A DNA stretch of 64,000 nucleotides from NCBI GenBank assembly GCA_002337145.1, contig DDFK01000001.1, forward strand, positions 1,333,501 to 1,397,500, written 5' to 3'. This document shows positions 25,355-33,332 of this stretch, piece after piece. Each line of letters starts with the position of its first letter. The stretch's first letter is position 1. Source of the DNA: Chitinophagaceae bacterium UBA1930. GTDB taxonomy: Bacteria > Bacteroidota > Bacteroidia > Chitinophagales > Chitinophagaceae. Both the position numbers and the translations under genes were made by a program. A model generated the notes under the pieces. The model saw only the letters and a program-made list of their open reading frames with translations, searched no databases and was not told the DNA's origin.

Positions 25355-25570
25355 ATGCCTTCTAAAAAGAAAATACTCTATAACAGAATAAAAGCAGTTT
25401 TAGCTGAAAAAGCTTTGACCAATAAAGCACTTGCTACAAAAATGAGGGTGGCACCTGAAACCGTTTCTAGATGGTGTACAAATGATATACAACCTTCAGT
25501 AGAAACTCTATACGAAATAGCTAGTTTTTTGGATGTGGATATAAGAGAGTTGTTAGTAGCTACAAAATGA
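25355..25570 (+). CDS. XRE-family helix-turn-helix regulator
   Basis: The 71-residue single-domain protein is a Cro/C1-type DNA-binding helix-turn-helix. Helices 2-3 are seen in TNKALATKMRVAPETVSRWCTND, split as ALATKMRVAPETVSRW (residues about 28-43), followed by PSVETLYEIASFLDVDIRELL. It has no partner domain. Next to it on the same strand is a membrane-anchored protein of unknown role. The pair lies in unusually AT-rich DNA. Its target is unknown; there is no evidence tying it to the sulfur palindromes. Confidence 0.85.
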   Translation: MPSKKKILYNRIKAVLAEKALTNKALATKMRVAPETVSRWCTNDIQPSVETLYEIASFLDVDIRELLVATK

Positions 25571-25637
25571 TGCAAATCAAGGAAACTATTGACATTTATG
25601 TCGCTAATTTATAATTCTTATACTTTAAAGAAAATAT

Positions 25638-26165
25638 ATGAGTGATGACACTTATAAATGTTGGGATTTGGGAATCAAATTATTCACTTCCTGTATTGCA
25701 ATTTTTGCAATTTATCAATTTCGAGAAACCAAACGAAAAAGACACATTGAAATGTATTGGAAAGTGGCTGAATTGTATTACTCAAAGGAGCAAAGAAATG
25801 GAAGAGAAAAAATTGATGAACTTAGAAGAGTTATAAATGAGTGGAAAAAGGAATATTCAATGGAACAGCAAATAAATTTATATAACAAAGATTTTCACCT
25901 CTCAACTGAAAAAGTTAAAAAAGGATTTGATAAAAGCATTATTAATCGCATTAGATTTATAAATCAAGCTGGAGTTTTACTTACAAAAAAACTAATTGAC
26001 AAAGACCTATTATTTGGATTAATTGGAGTTGGGTTTGAGTTTGACTATCCAATAATTATGTTCGTTATAGAAGCTCATCGAAGAATACATAACATGCCTC
26101 ATATCTATAGAGAAGTTGAGACAACTTGGGAATTTTACCAAAACTGGAAGAGTAAATCAAACTAG
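25638..26165 (+). CDS. Membrane-anchored protein of unknown function
   Basis: This 175-residue protein has one N-terminal transmembrane helix (IKLFTSCIAIFAIYQF, about 13-28) followed by a charged helical cytoplasmic domain (KRKRHIEMYWKVAELYYSKE; NRIRFINQAGVLLTKKLI; WEFYQNWKSKSN). The layout resembles small DUF4760-like proteins but I cannot assign it. It starts 67 bp after the XRE gene in the same direction. Codons are strongly A/T-biased compared with the flanking sulfur genes, as if acquired. Confidence 0.6.
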   Translation: MSDDTYKCWDLGIKLFTSCIAIFAIYQFRETKRKRHIEMYWKVAELYYSKEQRNGREKIDELRRVINEWKKEYSMEQQINLYNKDFHLSTEKVKKGFDKSIINRIRFINQAGVLLTKKLIDKDLLFGLIGVGFEFDYPIIMFVIEAHRRIHNMPHIYREVETTWEFYQNWKSKSN

Positions 26166-26410
26166 TTCATTTAAAATAGATTGACAAAGTTTGTACTATA
26201 ATAAAGAGATCATAAATTCCAATTTGCTTCTTACAATATTATACTTTTTCTAAAAATCTTTATACACTATTCTATTGTTACTACTGTGTTGCTGGCACGA
26301 TTCTATAAAGGTTTTATTTCTTTATTGCTTCATCATTTCACTATTTCTTAAAATAAATTTGGTCATTCCACTTCCCCACTTATACTTTTGCACCAGTTCT
26401 TTAAACAATT

Positions 26411-26549
26411 ACTTATCAAGAAAGGTGGAGGGATTTGCCCAATGAAACCTTTGCAACCCTTTTAGTTTAACTCGGCTAAAAGAAGGTGCAAACTCAATTC
26501 AACTGTCTATGTTTCGACAAGCTCAACATAACAATTGAAAGAGATAAGT
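26411..26549 (+). ncRNA. SAM-I riboswitch aptamer (S-box)
   Basis: P1 is ACTTATC (26411-26417) paired with GATAAGT (26543-26549). Core motifs in order: AGAAAGGTGGAGGGATTTG, the kink-turn region AATGAAACC, TTGCAACCC, a P3 stem CTTTTAG/CTAAAAG, and GGTGCAAACTC. P4 is extended and contains TATGTT-TCGACAAGCTC-AACATA. That sequence resembles a palindromic repeat found in many bacterial genomes (TTCGACAAGCTCA), apparently inserted without breaking the stem. It senses S-adenosylmethionine and controls the metY-metX-hom operon downstream. Confidence 0.92.
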
Positions 26550-26628
26550 CAGAGAAAAGTTTGAAACATACCGCTAGCAATAGCCGCACTATATCAAGCT
26601 CATCTGACTTACCAGGTGAGCTTTTTTT
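26545..26628 (+). terminator. SAM riboswitch expression platform (antiterminator/terminator)
   Basis: The terminator is AGCTCATCT (26597-26605) paired with AGGTGAGCT (26614-26622), followed by seven T residues. TAAGTCAGA (26545-26553), which shares the 3' side of P1, is perfectly complementary to TCTGACTTA (26603-26611) in the terminator. With SAM bound, P1 forms and the terminator folds; without SAM, the antiterminator forms and transcription continues. Confidence 0.88.
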
Positions 26629-26727
26629 ATGCCCACCCGGTAAGCAAGCACACATGCCCCTTGTTAAGTTTTTGTTGATGGAACATTGTTTAATCAAATC
26701 ATTTCATCAAACTTAAAAACAACAAAG

Positions 26728-26799
26728 ATGAACAGTAACAGCACTTTCAGCCAAAACACATTGCATTGCCCAACCCGTTGCCGAATGTTTATTACATAA
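26728..26799 (+). CDS. Putative 23-residue peptide downstream of the SAM riboswitch
   Basis: ATG at 26728, stop TAA at 26797. The peptide ends TLHCPTRCRMFIT, with two cysteines, two arginines and one internal methionine. It lies between the riboswitch terminator and the second promoter of the metY operon, so only transcripts that escape SAM-dependent termination carry it. It may be a leader peptide. Chance occurrence cannot be excluded for a frame this short. Confidence 0.35.
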   Translation: MNSNSTFSQNTLHCPTRCRMFIT

Positions 26800-26824
26800 T
26801 TCGTAAGCCGTAACGGAAAATAAA

Positions 26825-26861
26825 TTTGGTCACCAATTTTTAAACCTACTAAATTTGTAGA
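26825..26861 (+). promoter_or_regulatory. metY promoter with sulfur palindrome S4
   Basis: TTTG (26825-26828), a 21-base spacer and TAAATTTG (26850-26857) form a textbook Bacteroidota promoter. The palindrome CCTACTAAATTTGTAGA (26845-26861) overlaps the -7 element. Three bases later begins the ATG of the CCCC leader peptide, so this transcript is likely leaderless or nearly so. It is a second promoter for metY, independent of the SAM riboswitch. Confidence 0.78.
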
Positions 26862-26864
26862 GTA

Positions 26865-26933
26865 ATGCAAACCAACCGCACATACCATTTCATTTCTTGC
26901 AACATTATCTGTTGCTGTTGTATTATGCCGTAA
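26865..26933 (+). CDS. Poly-cysteine leader peptide of metY (putative attenuator)
   Basis: A 22-residue frame starts at ATG 26865 and stops at TAA 26931-26933. It begins MQTNRTYHFISC and ends IICCCCIMP: four consecutive Cys codons (TGT TGC TGT TGT) plus a fifth upstream. The start is three bases past palindrome S4, the same geometry as the cysH leader. The stop codon lies inside the left arm of a hairpin (26927-26963). The design matches cysteine-codon attenuators: stalling on the Cys run when cysteinyl-tRNA is scarce would change downstream RNA folding. metY starts 119 bases later. Confidence 0.72.
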   Translation: MQTNRTYHFISCNIICCCCIMP

Positions 26934-26963
26934 GGCATACCTATTTTTTGTAGGCTTTACGGC
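26927..26963 (+). promoter_or_regulatory. Hairpin over the stop codon of the poly-Cys leader
   Basis: The left arm GCCGTAAG (26927-26934) pairs with CTTTACGGC (26955-26963). An inner stem CCTA (26940-26943) pairs with TAGG (26951-26954). No T-run follows directly, so it is not a simple intrinsic terminator; it could act as an attenuator or a translation-control stem. Confidence 0.55.
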
Positions 26964-27001
26964 TATCCACGTAACCATTTTTCCAGTAACATTCTCCATA
27001 A

Positions 27002-28378
<1,377 letters not shown>

Positions 28379-28392
28379 AAGAAACACGAGTT

Positions 28393-28434
28393 GTGAATCG
28401 CAAGTCGCTAGTCGGTCACCAACTTGCGATTCAC
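28393..28434. repeat. Palindrome between metY and metX
   Basis: The perfect 13-bp arms GTGAATCGCAAGT (28393-28405) and ACTTGCGATTCAC (28422-28434) enclose 16 bases. Further ACGATTC units follow at 28445-28468. No T-run follows, so it is more likely a repeat or mRNA-processing stem than a terminator. Confidence 0.65.
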
Positions 28435-28503
28435 GTTTACTAGCGATTAACGATTCTTAACGATTCACGTTCTCTACAACCAACCAAAAAGCAATCAACA
28501 AAA

Positions 28504-29574
28504 ATGTCTTACCAAACATTTATCTATAAGGATTCATTTAAACTGGAAAGCGGCAAAACCTTACCGCAGCTGCATTTGGCCTATAACACATTTGGAAAAT
28601 TAAATGCAGACAAAAGCAATGCAGTATGGGTTTTTCATGCATTAACAGCAAATAGCAATCCTGTAGAATGGTGGCCTGGTGTGGTTGGCGAGGGATGCAT
28701 CATTAATCCGCAACAGCATTTTATTATTTGTGTAAACATGCCCGGAAGTTGTTACGGCAGCATTGGCCCATTGGATGTTGATCCTTTAACCGATGAACCG
28801 TATTACCACAACTTTCCATTGTTTACTACAAGGGATATGATAAGGTCTTATCAGTTACTAAAAGAGCACTTAGACATTGATAAAATATACATGGGCATTG
28901 GTGGCAGCATGGGTGGCCAACAATTATTGGAGTGGGCCATTGAACAACCAGAGTTGTTTGAATACATTGTTCCTATAGCAACCAATGCACAGCATTCGCC
29001 TTGGGGTATTGCGTTCAACAAAAGCCAACGCATGTGTATTGAAAACGATCCTACATGGAAGTTGCAACAGGCAGATGCGGGTATTGAAGGCATGAAAACA
29101 GCCAGGTCTTTGGCATTGATTTCATACAGGCATTACCAGGCATATACCGAAACGCAAACTGGCGTGGTAGATGATCGTTTACCCGTAGATGAACAAGTGT
29201 TTAAAGCCGAAACTTATCAAGCCTATCAAGGAGAAAAACTGGCCAACCGCTTCAATGCTTTTAGCTATTGGTTTTTAAGCCGGGCAATGGATACGCACAA
29301 TGTTGGCCGTAACAGAAACAATGTTGTTGAAGCACTGAAACGCGTAGAGGCAAAGGCTTTGCTGATAAGCATCAAAAGCGATTTGCTTTTTCCGATTGCG
29401 GAACAGGAGTTTTTGACAGAACATATTCCCGTTGCAGAACTGGCCATTATACAATCGCATTACGGGCACGACGGTTTTTTATTGGAACACGAAAAAATAA
29501 CCCAATTGCTCAAAGGCTTTTTGAAAAGGGAAAAGATTTTGAACACAGATTTTATTGATCAGATTATTAACTAA
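28504..29574 (+). CDS. metX: Homoserine O-acetyltransferase
   Basis: The 356-residue alpha/beta-hydrolase acetylates homoserine with acetyl-CoA. Motifs: VWVFHALTANSNP, GSCYGSIGPLDVDP, the nucleophile elbow GIGGSMGGQQLLEW (catalytic Ser), and the late Asp/His in IKSDLLFP and YGHDGFLLEH. Its product is the MetY substrate. The 3' end lies 13 bp from hom. Confidence 0.93.
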   Translation: MSYQTFIYKDSFKLESGKTLPQLHLAYNTFGKLNADKSNAVWVFHALTANSNPVEWWPGVVGEGCIINPQQHFIICVNMPGSCYGSIGPLDVDPLTDEPYYHNFPLFTTRDMIRSYQLLKEHLDIDKIYMGIGGSMGGQQLLEWAIEQPELFEYIVPIATNAQHSPWGIAFNKSQRMCIENDPTWKLQQADAGIEGMKTARSLALISYRHYQAYTETQTGVVDDRLPVDEQVFKAETYQAYQGEKLANRFNAFSYWFLSRAMDTHNVGRNRNNVVEALKRVEAKALLISIKSDLLFPIAEQEFLTEHIPVAELAIIQSHYGHDGFLLEHEKITQLLKGFLKREKILNTDFIDQIIN

Positions 29575-29587
29575 CAAACAACAAGAA

Positions 29588-30844
29588 ATGAGTACACATA
29601 AACAATTAACAATAGGCCTTTTTGGTTTTGGCGTAGTAGGCGAAGGCCTGTATAAAATATTAAAGCAAACACCTTCTTTAAATGCTAACATTAAAAAGAT
29701 TGTCATTAAAAGTCCTGACAAGAAAAGAAATGCACCTGCAGAATTTTTCTCTCAACTGGCAGATGAAATTCTGAACGATGAAAGCATCAACGTAGTAGTT
29801 GAATTGATTGATGATGCAGAAGCTGCACATTATATTGTAACCACTGCATTAAAAAAAGGCAAGGCTGTTGTTAGTGCCAACAAGAAACTGATTGCAGAAC
29901 ATTTAGAAGAACTGCTTGCTTTGCAGCAACAATACAACGTTCCGTTTTTATACGAAGCTTCTGTTTGCGGCTCCATACCAGTCATAAGGAACCTGGAAGA
30001 ATATTATGACAATGACCTCTTACAAAGTGTTAGCGGCATTGTAAACGGCAGCACCAATTTCATACTTACCAAAATATTCAATGAACAGGTAGAGTTTGTG
30101 GAAGCTTTGTTGCAGGCACAACAATTGGGTTTTGCAGAAAGCAATCCCAGCCTGGATGTATTGGGTATTGATGCCGTAAACAAACTGGCTATACTATTGG
30201 TTCATGCGTATGGTATTGTTTCCAATCCAAAAAAACTGTTGCATAGCGGTATCCAAAATATCCAATTGACAGATGCCAAAGTTGCCGCAGAAAAAGATTA
30301 CCAGATAAAACTGGTTGCCAAATCTGCCAAGTTAAAGAACGGAAAAATTGCAGCCTATGTATTGCCGCAATTTGTTACAGCAGATACACAATTGTATAAT
30401 GTGGCCAACGAATACAATGGTGTGGTAATTGAAAGCGGCTTTGCCGATAAGCAGTTTTTCTATGGTAAAGGTGCCGGCAGCTTCCCAACCGCATCTGCTG
30501 TGTTAAGCGATATATCTGCGTTGCGTTACGAATATAAATACGAGTACAAGAAAAAGTACCACCACGAGGCAGCTGAAATAAGCAACAATTATTATTTAAA
30601 AGTGTATGTAAGTTTCGACAACATTAACCACATTCACAAAGATGAATTTGAATGGATTGAAGAATACCATGGTGGCCAACAAAGAAGTTATTTTATTGGT
30701 GTGATACATGCAGAAAAGCTACTGGCAAGCGACTGGTGGAAACAGCATAGCGTATCGTTGATACTGGCACCGGAACCCATTATTGAAAGTATAGAACTGC
30801 GTAGCGTACAAAAAAGAAGTTTGGAACTGGCAGGTGTGGTGTAA
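29588..30844 (+). CDS. hom: Homoserine dehydrogenase
   Basis: The 418-residue NAD(P)-dependent enzyme turns aspartate semialdehyde into homoserine. It has the Rossmann motif GLFGFGVVGEGLYKIL, KKGKAVVSANKKLIAEH, the substrate region SVCGSIPVIRNLEEYY and VNGSTNFILTKIF. No aspartokinase domain is attached and no ACT domain is obvious at the C-terminus. The ATG at 29588 is used because it directly precedes the Rossmann strand. Last gene of the metY-metX-hom operon. Confidence 0.92.
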   Translation: MSTHKQLTIGLFGFGVVGEGLYKILKQTPSLNANIKKIVIKSPDKKRNAPAEFFSQLADEILNDESINVVVELIDDAEAAHYIVTTALKKGKAVVSANKKLIAEHLEELLALQQQYNVPFLYEASVCGSIPVIRNLEEYYDNDLLQSVSGIVNGSTNFILTKIFNEQVEFVEALLQAQQLGFAESNPSLDVLGIDAVNKLAILLVHAYGIVSNPKKLLHSGIQNIQLTDAKVAAEKDYQIKLVAKSAKLKNGKIAAYVLPQFVTADTQLYNVANEYNGVVIESGFADKQFFYGKGAGSFPTASAVLSDISALRYEYKYEYKKKYHHEAAEISNNYYLKVYVSFDNINHIHKDEFEWIEEYHGGQQRSYFIGVIHAEKLLASDWWKQHSVSLILAPEPIIESIELRSVQKRSLELAGVV

Positions 30845-30847
30845 AAA

Positions 30848-30897
30848 TAAAGTTGTGTTGTGCCACATCTTTAAGAGTGTGGCACAACACAACTTTA
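30848..30897. repeat. GTGCCACA palindrome, copy 1
   Basis: A nearly perfect hairpin with core GTGCCACATC-TTTAAGA-GTGTGGCAC and outer arms TAAAGTTGTGTT/AACACAACTTTA. The core recurs at 34942-34995 with different outer arms that are again complementary to each other. It lies 4 bp after the hom stop codon. Confidence 0.72.
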
Positions 30898-30933
30898 TAC
30901 AGGTCTCATAACTTGTATTTGTTTTTTGGTTGA

Positions 30934-30965
30934 AAACCCTGCTGTTCCCAGCGGGGTTTATTTTT
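30934..30965. terminator. Intrinsic terminator between hom and DUF2167 gene
   Basis: AAACCCTGCTG-TTCC-CAGCGGGGTTT followed by ATTTTT. It serves hom on the plus strand and, read in reverse, has a short T-run able to end the convergent DUF2167 transcript. Confidence 0.75.
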
Positions 30966-31923
30966 AAGACACTGTATTATCTTCTGCTTCTGTAAATGTA
31001 TTGGTATCTTTCTTTTTAAAGAATTTTTTTATGGCATAACCGATACCTACAAATCCCGCTGCTATTAGCTTCCAGAATTTCAGCAGCAAGGCAAGAAAAC
31101 CAACTTTAGTCAAGATCTTTCCCGCAACCAATCCACCAATGGTATAGGCAGCAATCTTATCGCCATTGCTGGAGCTATAATCCGCATAACGGTTACCATC
31201 TGTAAACTCCGCCATGTTCAATACCTTATCAATGTTCTGTTGCACTAATGGCAACTCGCTCATAGAGGCAATGGCATTTAAAGAAAGTACACCTTTTCTT
31301 CCCAATACCCTTACATCATAGTTCAATGTATTGGATTCCTGGCTGCCAAATTTCAGGTTCTTTGCCCAGTGCAATACTTTACGTTTGCTGTCATAATAAG
31401 GTTTCTGGGCCCAGCCTACAATATGTATCGGTTCATAGCCCATTGCTGCACGGCTCCTGTTGCTTTCGGCTTCGCTGTCCTGCCACTCCTTTAGCATTTT
31501 ATCGTAATTCACATCGTTGGCATCTCCATCTTTCACATAACCCATGTCATCAAAAGATACAACAAATGCAAAACTGCTATCACTAAACGGGTCCGATGCT
31601 GCAGGTATGATCATGCCGATAACATCATCCCGTTCGGGGTTGCCCCATACTTTCGACAATACAAAACGGCTCTGTGCCGCATTCAAAAATTTGAACCCGG
31701 TAGGTATGTTCAGTTTGGCAAACCCGCCATCCAGGTTAATGGTACCTGTCTCATATTTCATGGCAGTAATAACAGAATCCCTGAATTTCAGCATGTGCAC
31801 CAGTTCAACCGTGGCAGAGTCAACAGGTTCATCCTTTGTTTTCTTTTTACTTTTGTCTTTATCGGCGTGGGCAGTAAGCACAATAAAAGAAATGCTGAGA
31901 ACCAGCAATAGACATTTTTTCAT
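30964..31923 (-). CDS. DUF2167 family membrane protein
   Basis: The 319-residue protein has a signal peptide (1-20, ends LTAHADK). The family core follows (about 50-260: TGTINLDGGFAKLNIPTGF, ERDDVIGMIIPAA, HIVGWAQKPYYDSKRKVLHWAK). A C-terminal membrane helix is seen at about 270-300 (LALLLKFWKLIAAGFVGIGY), then a basic tail KKFFKKKD. The DUF2167 fold is found widely as a periplasmic domain tethered to the membrane; function is unknown. It stands alone, convergent with hom. Confidence 0.87.
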   Translation of the reverse strand: MKKCLLLVLSISFIVLTAHADKDKSKKKTKDEPVDSATVELVHMLKFRDSVITAMKYETGTINLDGGFAKLNIPTGFKFLNAAQSRFVLSKVWGNPERDDVIGMIIPAASDPFSDSSFAFVVSFDDMGYVKDGDANDVNYDKMLKEWQDSEAESNRSRAAMGYEPIHIVGWAQKPYYDSKRKVLHWAKNLKFGSQESNTLNYDVRVLGRKGVLSLNAIASMSELPLVQQNIDKVLNMAEFTDGNRYADYSSSNGDKIAAYTIGGLVAGKILTKVGFLALLLKFWKLIAAGFVGIGYAIKKFFKKKDTNTFTEAEDNTVS

Positions 31924-32007
31924 GGAGAAGTTAGTTTTGGGTTTATATTCAAATTTGTTTGTTTATATGCACCTAAAAAAATAATTTTCGTTTTTTGGAA
32001 AGAAAAA

Positions 32008-32040
32008 TTTGGAAATTAGATGTATATACATGTATATTTG
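32008..32040 (+). promoter_or_regulatory. marR promoter with palindromic operator
   Basis: TTTG (32008-32011), a 21-base spacer and TATATTTG (32033-32040) make a canonical promoter. The palindromic stretch GTATATACATGTAT (32022-32035) overlaps the -7 element; the same 14 bases recur inverted at 32522-32535. The ATG follows eight bases after the -7 element, so the transcript is probably almost leaderless. Confidence 0.75.
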
Positions 32041-32048
32041 CTTTGTAA

Positions 32049-32507
32049 ATGAAATTGGAACAAGCCATACAGAGCAATAAATTTAAGAACGAAGTGCAGA
32101 AAGCAAGTCTGAACATTATGTATACAGCTTGGTGGTTAAAAACATTGAGCTGTAGGGAACTGAAGGAGTTTGGGTTGACACATGAGCAGTACAATGTATT
32201 GCGTATCATGAAAGGTAAACATCCCGAACAAATGTGTGTAAAGGATATTGCCGGACGCATGATTGAGAAAAACTCAAACGTACCAAGGATCCTGGACCGG
32301 TTGGAAGACAAGAAACTAATTAAACGCACACAGGGGGAAGCCGATGCAAGACAAACCGTAATGAGCCTTACACAGGCAGGCATTGCTGTTCTGGAAGCAA
32401 GCACAGTTAAGATAAACGACGTAATGGAAGGAACAATGACCATTAGCAACCACGATGCCGAAACATTGAACAACCTGCTTGAAAAAGTAAGGGAAAAAGA
32501 AAGCTGA
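32049..32507 (+). CDS. MarR-family regulator
   Basis: The 152-residue winged-helix repressor has its recognition helix in CVKDIAGRMIEKNSNVPRIL and the wing basic loop in RTQGEADARQTVMSLT. It contains a cysteine in ACWW-type helix KTLSCREL and one in QMCVKD, which could sense oxidants. A matching palindrome lies at its own promoter and in front of the next gene, so it likely represses itself and the downstream stress genes. Confidence 0.9.
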   Translation: MKLEQAIQSNKFKNEVQKASLNIMYTAWWLKTLSCRELKEFGLTHEQYNVLRIMKGKHPEQMCVKDIAGRMIEKNSNVPRILDRLEDKKLIKRTQGEADARQTVMSLTQAGIAVLEASTVKINDVMEGTMTISNHDAETLNNLLEKVREKES

Positions 32508-32520
32508 TTTTTTTTGATAA

Positions 32521-32540
32521 AATACATGTATATACACGTA
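32521..32540 (+). promoter_or_regulatory. Second MarR operator, upstream of pirin gene
   Basis: ATACATGTATATAC (32522-32535) is the reverse complement of the 14-base core at the marR promoter. It lies 33 bases before the pirin ATG, near a weak -7-like TAATTTTT. Confidence 0.65.
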
Positions 32541-32567
32541 ATTTTTAACTACTAAAAACAAACAAAC

Positions 32568-33278
32568 ATGAAAACGATCATACACAAAGCAGATACCAGG
32601 GGCCATGCAAACCATGGCTGGTTAAACAGCTATCACACATTCAGCTTTGCTGGATACCACAACGAAGAAAGACACAATTTTGGCCTGTTAAGGGTATTGA
32701 ACGATGATACCGTAGCCTCAGGTATGGGCTTTGGCAAGCATCCGCACGATAATATGGAGATTGTTTCCATACCATTATCTGGCGACCTGCACCATGAAGA
32801 CAGTACGGGACGTGACAAAATAATCAAACAGGGCGATGTACAGATCATGAGTGCCGGTAGCGGTATTGCACACAGCGAAAAAAACGCCAACCACGATAAA
32901 GAAGTAAAATTCTTACAGATCTGGGTCTTCCCTAAACAACGTAACATAGACCCACGTTACGATCAAAAAACATTTGCTCCGGAAGACAGGCACAACCAAC
33001 TGTTAACCGTTGTTGCACCAGATGATGAGAAAGCAGTTTGGATAAATCAAGATGCATGGTTCACTTTGGGCAACCTTGGCAAAGGGTTTGAAACATCTTA
33101 CCAATTGCACAAAAAAGAAAGTGGTGTATATGCTTTTGTAATTAAAGGCGATGTAACCATAAATGGCATTGCATTAAATGAACGGGATGGTTTAGGTATT
33201 ACCGAAACAGAAACGCTGAACATTACAGCAGATAACGATACGGAATTATTATTGATAGAAGTTCCGATGAAAATGTAA
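32568..33278 (+). CDS. Pirin family protein (YhhW-like)
   Basis: The 236-residue bicupin matches bacterial pirins with quercetinase-like activity. Metal ligands: HPHDNMEIVSIP and the later GSGIAHSEKN in the first cupin. The second cupin is degenerate (VYAFVIKGDVTING). It lies 60 bp after marR with an operator in between. In other bacteria such genes are induced by phenolics and redox stress; the substrate here is unknown. Confidence 0.9.
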   Translation: MKTIIHKADTRGHANHGWLNSYHTFSFAGYHNEERHNFGLLRVLNDDTVASGMGFGKHPHDNMEIVSIPLSGDLHHEDSTGRDKIIKQGDVQIMSAGSGIAHSEKNANHDKEVKFLQIWVFPKQRNIDPRYDQKTFAPEDRHNQLLTVVAPDDEKAVWINQDAWFTLGNLGKGFETSYQLHKKESGVYAFVIKGDVTINGIALNERDGLGITETETLNITADNDTELLLIEVPMKM

Positions 33279-33332
33279 ACAAAAGCAGTTCGCTTTATTG
33301 AAGTGAACCGCTCTTAAAAAAAGGAAAGCAAC

